The notes beneath the pieces were generated by a model that was given only the letters and a program-made list of their open reading frames with translations, did not search any database and had not been told where the DNA came from. This document shows, piece by piece, positions 24,601 through 36,600 of a stretch of DNA of 64,000 nt; positions within the stretch are counted from its first letter, which is position 1; every line of letters begins with the position of its first letter. A program made the position numbers and the translations under genes. Source of the DNA: Chaetorhynchus papuensis (taxonomy: Eukaryota > Chordata > Aves > Passeriformes > Rhipiduridae); NCBI GenBank assembly GCA_013396525.1, contig VWYX01000660.1, positions 307,560 to 371,559 on the forward strand, in the 5' to 3' direction.

Positions 24601-27600
24601 GTAGGTGTGTGATAGCCTGGTGGTGAGAACATCAAAGCCTCTGAAAAAAGCCATTTCAAATAAACTTGGTGTTAGCCTCATTAAGGCTTTCCCCTGCACG
24701 TTTCTGAGAGGTGTTTTTTAATCTGTGCAGAGAGTGAAGAAGGGCAGGAGGCCCAGAAACACGCGGAAGGAGAGGGCTGCACCTTCATTACCCAGCTGGT
24801 GAACCACTTCTGGAAGCTCCATGCATCAAAACCCAAAAACGCCTTCCTGGCCCCTGCCTGCCTGCCAGGTGGGAGAGCTCTTCCTTTGCTATTGGCAAGC
24901 CTGTGGCTTCTGAAGGGGCCTATCTGAAGTTTGTAAGCAGAGAAAATGACTTGTTCAGTGCTAGTGGTGCACTGAGGGCTTTGTGATGTGGAGCTGCAAA
25001 TTCTGCTCCGAAGCTTTTGTTCAGGGGGACGTGCATTGTGCCAGGAAAAAGGGACTGATGATTGATTTACCCGTTGGCTTCGTGGGTGGTGGTAGAGGAT
25101 ATTCGGTGGTGCTGGTATATGGAGTTCACATTATTCCATCAGACAGACCAGGCTGGCTCAGTCTGGACTGAAAATCAATATATTTGTGCTGTTAACATTG
25201 TGCCTTGAAGTCTGCAAACAAAAGATGCTTCCTGCAGTGCTAAAAGACAGAGAGAGCTGATTCCACTCCTGCTTTTCTTCCTCTTAGGTCTCACTCACGT
25301 TGAAGCCACGGTCAATGCTTTGGTGGATATTATCCATGGATACTGCACGTGTGAGCTGGACTGCATCCATACAGCATCCAAGATCTACATGCAGATGTTG
25401 CTTTGCCCAGTACGTCACCTTGCTCTGCTCTGTGATTGCACCAGGGGAGGTTTAGGTTGGACATCAGGAAAAATTCCTTTGTGGAAAGGGTTGTCCAGCC
25501 TGCCCTAGGCTGCCCAGAGCAGTGGTTGAGTCAGTACCTCTGGAGGGATTTAAATGTGGCACTTGGGGACATGGGTTAGGGGGACTGGCAGTGTTGGGTT
25601 TATGGTTGGACTCGATCTCAGAGGGCTTTTTGAACCTAATGTTGCTATGATTCTATAATGTGAAAAGAATTAAACGTGGGTAGAGCGAGAATACATAGTA
25701 CAGACACAAAATACATCCAAAACCACCCAGCCAGAACTGAATCAAGGAGAATTCTCTCTCCCCTTGTGTTCCAGTAATGTTTGCCATGTGCTGCATGTGG
25801 AATTACAAGTGTTGCTTTGTGGCTCCTGAGGGAAACAGGGAGCTGAGGCAGCGACTTGTGCCCCACATGAACCATGACCAAGGAGAGTCACAAGTGTATT
25901 TTTAGCCATCTTTCCAATTGCTGTGAATAAGGACTGAGAGCTTCAGGGGTGTAATGATGACCTGTTAACCCTGCAGGACCCAGCAGTGAGCTTTTCCTGC
26001 AAGCAAGCTTTGATCAGGGTGCTGAGGCCACGGAACAAGCGGAGACACGTGACCCTGCCATCGTCTCCTCGCAGCAACACTCCCATGGGTATGCCAGGGC
26101 ATCCCTCTGCCTTCAGACCAGCATGGCCTTCCTGATTGCTCAGAAAGGACAGGAAAATAAAGTAGCCTTGTTATAAATCAGGACTAAAATCAGCCTTTTT
26201 CCTTTCTTTTGCTCTTCCTTGCCCCCTAAACCCTTTTAAAAATTCGATTTAATAAACGCTCAGCTTTTCGTTGGTATTTTGGGATTCAAAGAGGAGATCT
26301 CTCTGAAATATTCCCCTTTCAGTGACAGGAAAATCTGATCATTTTATGTGGAGAGCACTAATCTAGAGTTAGTATTTCTATGCACGTTTGCAGGGTCTCA
26401 TAAATCAGTCAAAGATGTGTGCAGACCAGAATTAGAGTATCAGAGCTCCATCCAAGAGAGGCTTTTTAGTACTGAAGCAAATTCTAGGTGTCAGGGAGGT
26501 AACTGGGGGTAGCTTGGGTTTTTCCCAGCATTAACTGCCTCGTTTGGGATGGGATGAGCTGTGCATTTATGAACTCATGCTCTGCCACTCAGGAGATAAG
26601 GATGATGATGATGACGACGATGCAGAGGACAAGCTGCAGAGCTCTGGGATAGCAAATGGAGAGCACATCCGACAGGAGAGCCAGGAGCAGAGCGAGGTGG
26701 ATCACGGGGACTTTGAGATGGTGGTGAGTCCAGAGCTTCTCCCTGGAGCCTTTGAAGTGTGCCAGAACTTGAGTTAAATTTGGTTCTGATGAACCTGCTC
26801 GTAGTGCTCCGTTACTGGTGGTGGTTTGGGGAAAGCTCTCACTGTGTTTCCTCTCCACAGTCTGAATCCATGGTTCTGGAGACTTCTGAGAACGTGAATA
26901 ATGGGAACCCTTCTCCTCTGGAGGCTCTCCTGGCTGGAGCAGAGGGCTTCCCTCCGATGCTGGATATCCCTCCAGACGCAGATGATGAGACAATGGTGGA
27001 GTTGGCTATTGCCCTGAGCCTGCAACAGGATCAGCAAGGTCAGATGTGGGCACTGTTAGCAGGCAGAAGGGGGATGGGATCTGGGAAACTGGGAAAGAAA
27101 TGAAGCAAAGCTGTCGGTGTCACCACCAGTGAACCAAAGACAGCAGAACTGTGAAATGTACAGAAAATGCCAGAGTTAACTTCATTCTCTCAAAGAAAAA
27201 TGCTCATAACTTGTTCTCTGCTTGCAGGGAGCAGCAGCAGTGCCCTTGGACTGCAGAGCTTAGGACTGTCTGGCCAAGCTCCCAGCTCCTCCTCGCTGGA
27301 CGCCGGAACGCTCTCGGACACAACGGCATCAGGTAACTGTTCACTGCAAGGAATCAGCTTTTTCCGATTTTGACCTAAAGAATGCCTTAAAATTGGTTTG
27401 CAAATATGGTTTGAAAGAGCCAGTTATTACTCTTGGCTTCTTGTATTTATGGGAGTGTACTTACAACTTTTCCCTGCTTTGATGGACTCTCACTGTAGAC
27501 TTGTGAGGAAGTTATTTCCTCTCTTTAAACTAAAGCAGACAAAACAAAGCATGTGCTGTATTTCCCTTGCATTTATAAACAACCAGACGTTGTTCTTTAA

Positions 27601-30600
27601 GTACCTGTGCATGCCTGTGTGTTTGATGAGAAGGTTTCCTCTCGGGATATCTCCCCTGCACTGCTTTCAGCAGCTTTAATTGTCCTGCTGCTCACCCCCA
27701 AGCTCCCTTTCCGTTTGTGGCTGACCCCAGACCCGAAGCCCAATTCCCGCGGCCTTTCCCCGTAGCGCGAGCGTCGTTTGCAGTTGTTCCCAGGCAGCGT
27801 TTTTACTTGTAACAGCTCTCTTTATTCTCTTAGCTCCAGCGTCCGACGACGAGGGCAGCACGGCGGCCACGGACGGCTCGACGCTGCGGACATCGCCCGC
27901 GGAGCACGGCGGCAGCGTGGGCTCGGAGAGCGGCGGCAGCGCCGTGGACTCGGTGGCCGGGGAGCACAGCGGTGAGTGAGCCCTGCTGCACCCCGCTGCA
28001 CCCCTGCTGCACCCCACTGCACCCCACTGCATCCCGCTGCCTCCCTGCTGCACCCTGCTGCCTCCCTGCTGCACCCCTGCTGCACCCTGCTGCCTTCTTG
28101 CTGCACCCCTGCTGCACCCGCACTGCACCCCACTGCATCCCGCTGCCTCCCTGCTGCACCCCTGCTGCACCCTGCTGCCTTCTTGCTGCACCCCTGCTGC
28201 ACCCCCACTGCACCCCACTGCATCCCGCTGCCTCCCTGCTGCACCCCGCTGCACCCCTGCTGCACCCTGCTCCTTCCCTGCTGCACCCCGCTGCCTCCCT
28301 GCTGCACCCCGCTGCACCCCTGCTGCACCCCACTGCATCCCGTTGCCTCCCTGCTGCACCCCGCTGCCTCCCTGCTGCACCCCTGCTGCACCCTGCTGCC
28401 TCCCTGTTGCACCCTGCTCCCTCCGTGCTGCACCCCTGCTGCCTCCCTGCTGCACCCCCGCTGCACCCCCACTGCACCCAGCTCCTTCCCTGCTGCACCC
28501 TGCTGCCTCCCTGCTGCACCCTGGTCCTTCCCTGCTTCACCCTGCTCCCTCCCTGCTGCCACAGCCCTACCCACCATGGGAGCATGTGGGTGGTCCCTGG
28601 CACAGAGGAGATCTCAGTTGCCAGTTGCTGCTGCCATCCATCGTTACGTGGGTTCTGCCCAAGTGCCCACAGGTGGAATATTGGCTGCTTTTCATGGTTC
28701 TCTGGAAGTGTGGAATCTGCAGCAGGTTTTGCTGGGCTGTAATAACAGAATAATCAAATCCCAGAACGTTTTGGGTGGGAAGGGACCTTAAAGATCATCC
28801 CATACCAACCCCAAGGCAGGGACAGCTCCCACTATCCCAGCTTGCTCCAAGCCTCGTCCAACCTGGCCTTGGACACTTCCAGGGATCCAGGGGCAGCCAC
28901 AGCTTCTCTGGGCACCCTGTGCCAGGGCTTCATCACCGTCTGAGTAAAAAAATTCTTCCTAATATCCCATCTAATCCTGCCCTTGTTCAGCTTAAAGCCA
29001 CTGTCCCTGCTCCTATCTCTCTGTCCCCATATAACAAGTCCCTCTCCTCTCCCTCCTCTTCATAAGTACCATAAGTAGCCAGTAGTCTTTAAGGTACTGG
29101 GAGGCCACATCAAGGTCTCCCTGGAGCCTTTGCCTCTCAGAATGCCTAGAGCAAGACTGAGAGAATTCACTATGCTGCTGGCTAAGTTCAGATGAGATAG
29201 GATCAATTCCTCTCTTTTTAGATTGGGACTGATACCCAGGTAAAATTATCACAGACTCTTGTTAAAAAAAGTGTCTGCGCTGCCCATCCAAGCCTTGTCT
29301 GACTCACTTTGAATGACTGCTGTGGGATCACTTCAGTTTGGGCCACAAAGATGAGGCTGGCAATTAAAAGATTTCTACAGGTGCATCTTCAGCCTCTCTT
29401 GTAGCTTTAAGAAGAGAACCAAAGCCAGCAACTCCTTAGAACCACGAGTCTGACGTTCAGCTCAGCTGTGCTGGGGGATACGCAGCAGGCAGGGTGCTCG
29501 TTGAGTTGTGCTGACGTTGTCTGTCCCTGTTTTCCTTTCCTCTCCCAGTGTCTGGCCGGAGCAGCGCCTACGGGGACACGACAGCCGAGGGCCACCCGGC
29601 GGGGCCGGGCAGCGTCAGCTCCAGCACAGGAGCCATCAGCACCACCACGGGCCAGCAGGAGGGAGAGGGCTCCGAGGGGGAAGGGGAGACGGAGGGGGAC
29701 GTCCACACCAGCAACAGGCAAGAGGCTTTGTTTCCTCTTCAGGAGTAGCACTGCTGCTCTGGGGGTGTTTGCAGAGGAGGGCGCTGCTGGAATTCCAGGA
29801 GCGCGATTTGCGACTGCTGCGTACCGAAGGTGGGAAGTCAGAAACACAGACCAGAGCAAACTGCCGGTGCAAAATCATGGAATCATGGAATATCCTGAGC
29901 TGGAAGACACCCACAAGGATCATCCAGTCCAACCCCTGGCCCTGCACAGACACCCCAACAATCCCACCCTGTGCATCCCTGAGAGTGCTGTCCAAACGCT
30001 CCTGGAGCTCTGGCAGCCTCGGGGCTGTGCCCATTCCCTGGGGAGCCTGGGCAGTGCCCAGCACCCCCTGTGCAATCACCACATAACCCAGTGTGTGTCC
30101 CACGAAACTGCTGCCTCTAGGAAGTGATGAAAAAATCCTGCATGAATCTGGTTAACACAGAATCACTAAAATCTTGGGAGCCTGTGAAAATCACTGTTAG
30201 GACAAAAGCATGTGCAAGTGTCCTTTGGGAACATGGGCAGTTTTTCATCCTATGGGAGCAGGAGCTCAGTCCCTTCTCCAGTGCAGTGTGGAGCTGATTT
30301 GCAGGATGTTTTCATGCAGTTACAGTCTCCAGGTGGCCAGGCCTAGGCAGCGTGGCTCCATTGACAGAGGTGCTCTGCATCTTTGGCAAGTCTGAGGGAG
30401 CCCTCTCCTCCCTGGGAGGATTTGATGATTTAGGGTTTCTGGGGCAGACTGCAGTGCTCTGAGGGAGATCCTGCTGGGTGTGATGTGTTCTGTGGTGTGT
30501 CTGACTCCTGCCTCTGACCCCCCAGGCTGCACATGGTCCGGCTGATGCTGCTGGAGAGGCTGCTGCAGAATTTACCCCAGCTGAGGAACGTGGGAGGGGT

Positions 30601-33600
30601 CCGGGCCATCCCCTACATGCAGGTGAGTGAGGAGGGCTCAGAGTTAAGCCCTCATCAAACGGTTCAGTCACTGGTTTCTGTTTGCATGTGCTTTTCTCTT
30701 CCTGCCCAGTCACAGTGTGAGTCCATCTGTTGCACAGCATTCCTTACCACAGGTTGTTGCTGGACTTGTGCCCTTTCTCAGTGTGACTTTACAGCTCACT
30801 GAGGAGCCTGAGAGCTCCAAGCCTTGAGCTCCAGTGTGTTTGGGAAGGTTTTTCAGGTTTATACTGAATGTTCATATTAGGGTGTGAGGCACAGGCTGGA
30901 TTTGGAAAAGAACACAGATAAAGCAAGATAAAATCTGTGCTGTTTTGTGAAAGGTAACTCCTTATCTTGAAAACATGGAACCTGCCCTCTAATAATTCTC
31001 TGACTGCTCTTCCCAGGTTATTCTGATGCTCACAACAGATCTAGATGGAGATGATGAGAAAGACAAGGGAGCTTTGGATAACCTCCTGTCCCAGCTGATT
31101 GCAGAGCTGGGCATGGACAAAAAGGTAAAGTACAGTGTGGGCACATGCTCTGAAATTGCTCCTTCTAGACAGGGTTTCTTTTCATGGAGGAATTAAATAC
31201 TTGGGAGTCACAGAAACACTGCTGTGTGGATGTGTTCAGGCAGTTTATCCCTCTTGCCCCCTTTCACATAAGGTAGAAAATGACATGAGTGGAACTCCCA
31301 CTGTTTCCTGGGTCTGGCATCCACAAGTGAGCATGAAAATTTGTTTGGCTGGAATTAAACTCTGAGAACAGCCATGATCAGTAAATTCATGATTGACATA
31401 TGTAGCTTTTCATTTGTGTGGGACTGTTCCTTGGCAGCCAGGCCACTGCCTACCCTTCTACTGAGGCATTTGTGCTGCTTTTTTAGTCTTACTGCTTGAG
31501 CTTAAATTAGAAATGCTTCCCAGGGATCAGAGCACTGAACTTGAGAGGCTTGGGACACTGCTCAGCTCTGGTGGGATTTAACAAGCAGGATGTGCCTTCT
31601 CTTGCAGGATGTGTCCAAGAAAAACGAGCGCTCCCCCGTGAACGAGGTGCACTTGGTGGTGATGAGGCTGCTCAGTGTGTTCATGTCCAGAACCAAGTCA
31701 GGATCCAAGACTTCCATTTGTGAGGTACATTCTCCAAATTGCCTTGTCAGGGGATCATTTCCTCCCCCTCTGCTCAGCTCTCACGAGACCCCACCTGGAG
31801 CATTGCACACAATTCTGGTGTTCCCAGCACGAGAACACATGGAACTGTTGGAGCAAGTGCAGGGGAGGCCATGGAGTTGCTCAGGGGACTGGAGCACCTC
31901 CCCTGTGGAGCCAGGCTGGGAGAGTTGGGAATGTTCAGCCTGGAGAACAGAAGGTTGTGTGGACACCTCACAGCAGCTTCCAGGGTCCGAAGGGGCTCCA
32001 GGGGAGCCAGAGAGGGACTGTTCATCAGGAACTGGAGTGACAGGACAAGGGGAATGGGTCAGATTGAAAGAGGGGAAATTTAGGTCAGATATTGGGAAGA
32101 AATTCCTCCCTGTGAGGGTGGAGATCGCTCAGAGAAGCTGTGGCTGCCCCTGGATCCCTGGAAGTGTCCAAGGCCAGGTTGGACGGGGCTCTGAGCAGCC
32201 TGGGACAGTGGAAGGTGTCCCTGCCCATGGCAGGGGATGGAATGGGATGGGTTTCAAGGTCCCTTCCCACCCAAACCATTCCACGATGTGCTTGGGGGAC
32301 TTTTGTTCATCAAAGATGATCTAAAAGCTGCTAACTGAAATAACAGGTGTAAAACTGAAAAATCCTGCAGAGGGCTTTGGAAAAATTTATAGGGAACCTG
32401 TAATGTTACCTGACTCTTGTGGAAAAAGAGTTTTGAAGCTGGGACTGGAGGAAGCAGCTCTGTAAAGACAAGTGGATGCTCTTGTTTTGTGCATGGCTTC
32501 AGACTGAGCTCAGGGCAGCACATTAATGATGGTACTTAAAACGGTCTGGCATATTTTTCCCTTGCATCTTCCCAGTGCTGAAGGGGTTAAAGAGGATTTG
32601 TAATGTGATTATTGGAAAGCAATATGCTGCTGTGTCAACGTAAAAGTCGCTAAGAGGATTCCTTAGATATTTGTTGCTAAAAGGTACAGTAATAAGGCAT
32701 AAAAAGCAGTATGTGTGGTGGGAAGGAGATTAATAAAAAAGCATAGAGGTTAAAAAATTTAGTCTGAACTGCATCAAATTTTAATGAGCTTATGAGCTGT
32801 GGGGTTTGTTTGGATTTACAGGGCTGCTTTAATAGTTTTATTTACAGTAGCTTTTTCTCCAGCCTTTGTTATTCACTTGAGCTTCCCACAGAAATCAAAG
32901 CTCCTCGTCTTGCAGAATGCAGGTGGAGCAATACCTGGGTGGAGCAGAGCCTGTGAGCGGCAGCTGCAACAGGGACTCTTTCTCTACCAGGATTCACGCC
33001 CAGCTGGCCAAATCCCAGATAAACAAATAGAAATCCCAACTTTAAAAAAAAAAGAAAAGAAGGGGGGGGGAAAAAAAGGAAGGGAAAAAAGCCCTAGTCG
33101 TCTAATCCATAGCAGAGTGGCCTCTGGCACATGTGTCGAGGGGAGATTAGACTTAAGAGGAGATTTTATTTGTTTTCCTTTACTAAGCACTTGTTCAAAA
33201 GAGCCTCTGTAAATATTTGAGTTGCTTTTCATAAACACAAAAAAAACCCCAAAAAACCCCAACCTCAAACAAACCCCAAACTTAAAAGCTGCCTGCAAAG
33301 TTTCATCCAAACCTGCTCTCTTGCCCACACTGTCGGCAGGTGCTCAGGGCTGCCCCAGCTCTCCCCAGGTGTGTTCCTGACCCACCTCCTTCCCTGTGTT
33401 CCAGGCTTCCTCCCTGATCTCCAGTGCCACGGCAGCTGCCTTGCTGAGCTCTGGTGCTGTTGATTACTGTCTGCACGTGCTCAAGTCCCTGCTGGAGTAC
33501 TGGAAGAGCCAGCAGAACGACGAGGAGCCTGTGGCCACCAGCCAGCTCCTGAAGCCTCACACCACCTCCTCTCCCCCTGACATGAGCCCCTTCTTCCTCC

Positions 33601-36600
33601 GCCAGTACGTGAAGGTGAGTCCTGCCCTGTGCTGGGAGCTGGGCAGGGCCTGCACTGGGAGGAGGCTGCACGGAGCTGGGGAAAGCAGCCCTGCACAGTG
33701 AGATTGCCCTTAGCAGAGCAACCAAAATCCACCTTTTAGCACCAAGTTACAACTGGGAGGGCTCTGAGTTCTCCCAGGGCAGCCCAGCTCACTGCATCCC
33801 CCGGTGCACTCCTAAGCCAGGAGTTCTGTGGAGCTGCTGTCACTGTTCCTGGGGGAATTGTTCATCATCCTGAAGGGAAGCTGCTCCGGCCCGTGACTCC
33901 TTGTGCTTGGCAGGCAGAATTCCTGAGCTCAGTGTGGCGAGGAAGCGGAGCAGCAGTGGATGGGGATTTCCACAGCAATTCCCAGCTTGTTCCACCACTG
34001 TGGTACCTTTATGCCACGGGCTGGTGTTGGTACAGGTGCAGTGCAAAAAAAGCCTGATTAATTGTAGGAATGTCTCCTAAGCTGGAAGCTCCGAAGTTGA
34101 AATGCTTTATTACTCCAGACTGGCTTAGCTGCCATCCAGTTCAAGGCCTCGTGCAGGTTTTTATTCACCATTTGGGAGCATTCTTTGGGCTGCAAAGGGG
34201 CAGAAATGCCTTGTTTTTAGAAAATCAGCAAAAGCACCCTGTCATTTGTTGTGACACCGCGCTGGCTGTGCTCAGAGCCAGAGCCTGAGGGATTTCTCTT
34301 GCTTTCAGGGTCACGCTGCAGATGTTTTTGAGGCCTACACTCAGCTCCTGACAGAGATGGTGCTGCGCCTGCCCTACCAGATCAAGAAGATTGCAGACAC
34401 AAACTCCCGCATCCCCCCACCCATCTTTGATCACTCCTGGTTCTACTTTTTGTCTGAGGTAAGCAAGAACGTGATACACCTGCAGATTTCCACAAGAAAA
34501 CTCCAGGAATTATTTCTTTCATGGGAGAGATGAGCTTTTGCAGAGCTGATCTCAGCTCCATCTTGTATTTTTAATCCCCTTGAAAGAAGGTGAACTCTTG
34601 GCTTTGTTCCTGTTGAACAGGAATCTGTAGGAAAACATACATGAAAAATAAGGTTGCTGTTATTTCTTGGAACTCAGTGGTTGCTGCCACAAAGCTTAGA
34701 GAGAAAACCTGCTGTGAGATGGAAAAACGTAACATCGTGCTCAGCTGTTGGCACTTGGGCCTTAAAAGGGAAATCAGGAAGATACTTGGAGTTTGTCTTC
34801 TCAGTTTGCTTCCTACTTTGCATAACAAGTTATCTTACATTTACACAAGTGTGAGATAGGATATCTTAATTAGGCTTGGCTGGTTGTTTATTTGAGGTTG
34901 GAGATGACAAGGGATGGTTTTCAGCAGTGGTTTCAGGATGCTGCAGCGTCGCTGTGCAGTGTTTCTTCTGCCTGGGACTTACCTTAAAGTACCTTAAAGC
35001 TGGCTGAATGCATCCCCCATTTCTTCCCTTTTTGGAAGAAAACCCACTTCCTTGCTGCCCGTCGTGGCCCTGGTGAGCTCACAGTGCCCTGGCTTCTCTC
35101 TGCAGTACCTGATGATCCAGCAGACGCCGTTCGTGCGCCGCCAGGTGCGCAAGCTGCTGCTGTTCATCTGCGGCTCCAAGGACAAGTACCGGCAGCTGCG
35201 GGACCTGCACACGCTGGACTCGCACGTCAGGGGCATCAAGAAGCTGCTGGAGGAGCAGGGCATCTTCCTCAGGGCCAGCGTGGTCACTGCCAGCTCGGGC
35301 TCTGCCCTGCAGTACGACACCCTCATCTCCCTGGTAAGGGAAGGGGCCCTGCAGTGGCATTGGGGTGCCAGGAATGCCGATGGGCTGTTTGATCCCGTCC
35401 TTTGTGCCCGCAGATGGAACATTTAAAGGCTTGTGCAGAGATTGCCACGCAGAGAACAGTGAACTGGCAGAAGTTCTGCATCAAGGATGACTGTGAGTTC
35501 TGTCTCTGGCAGGGTTTGGGGGAGCAGTGGGGTCGTGGTTGGGATCCATTCCTCGGATGGGGAAGCTCAGCAGAGGAGACACAGCTGAGAGCCTTGATAG
35601 GACTGAACTGTTTCCAGTACTAATTATCCCAGTGCCCTAATTGCATCTGGGCCTTGGCTAAGGAGCAAAATATGGTGTAATGGATAACTTAGAGGAACAG
35701 GAGATCTGTGTTCTCTTGCTTGTGCTGCTGCTGTCCCAGACAGTAATTTGGGATGAGCCACTTTTCCTGGTGCATCCCAATGTTAGCTTCTGTGGTGAGG
35801 GACAGGACGGTTCTGGGAGTTTGGTCCTCATGTACAAAGGTTTTTTGGTTTAGGTTGGGGTTTTGGTTTTGGTTTTGTTTTTTCTGCTTTAATTCAGGCT
35901 TTAATAGCATGGAGCTGTGCCAGGGCAGGGTTAGGTTGATAACAGGAAAAGGTTCTTCCCCCAGAGGGTACTGGGGCACTGCCCAGGCTCCCCAGGGAAT
36001 GGGCACGGCCCTGAGGCTGCCAGAGCTCCAGGAGCATTTGGACAGGCTCTCAGGGCTGGCTGGGCTCTCAGGGATGCCCAGGGTGGGATTGTTGGGGTGT
36101 CTGTACAGAACCAGGGGTTGGATTTGATCCTTGTGGGCCCTTTCCAGCTCAGGGTATTCCATGATTCCGTGATTGAAACGTTTTCTCCTTCCCTCCGCAG
36201 CGGTTCTCTATTTCCTGCTCCAAGTCAGCTTCCTGGTAGACGAAGGAGTGTCCCCGGTTCTCCTGCAGCTGTTGTCTTGTGCTCTGTGTGGCAGCAAAGT
36301 GCTGTCTGTGGCTTCATCCTCTGGATCTTCAAGCACCTCTTCCACCTCTGCCCCTGCAGCATCAGGCTCCGGGCAGGCGGCAGCACAGAGCAAATCCTCC
36401 ACCAAAAAGAGCAAGAAAGAGGAAAAGGAAAAGGAGCGAGAGGGTGAGGGGCAGCTGAGCCCTGTCCTGTGGTTTTAGGGAGCGAGTCTGCTCCTCACAG
36501 CCTTCCTAATTCTGTTTAGAAAGAACTGGGTGATAAATCCCACTGTTGTGAAAGGGTCAAGGCTCGTGGCAAGGGCACCCACAGCCACAGTTGGGAGAGA

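Noticed and set aside
27676..28791. Open frames of about 250-270 codons on both strands in intron w44
   Set aside because: Low-complexity repeat translation with no homology, no splice context and equal length on both strands.
31590..32324. 244-codon open frame on the + strand after w48
   Set aside because: Only its first part is exon w48; the rest is readthrough into a CR1 fragment.
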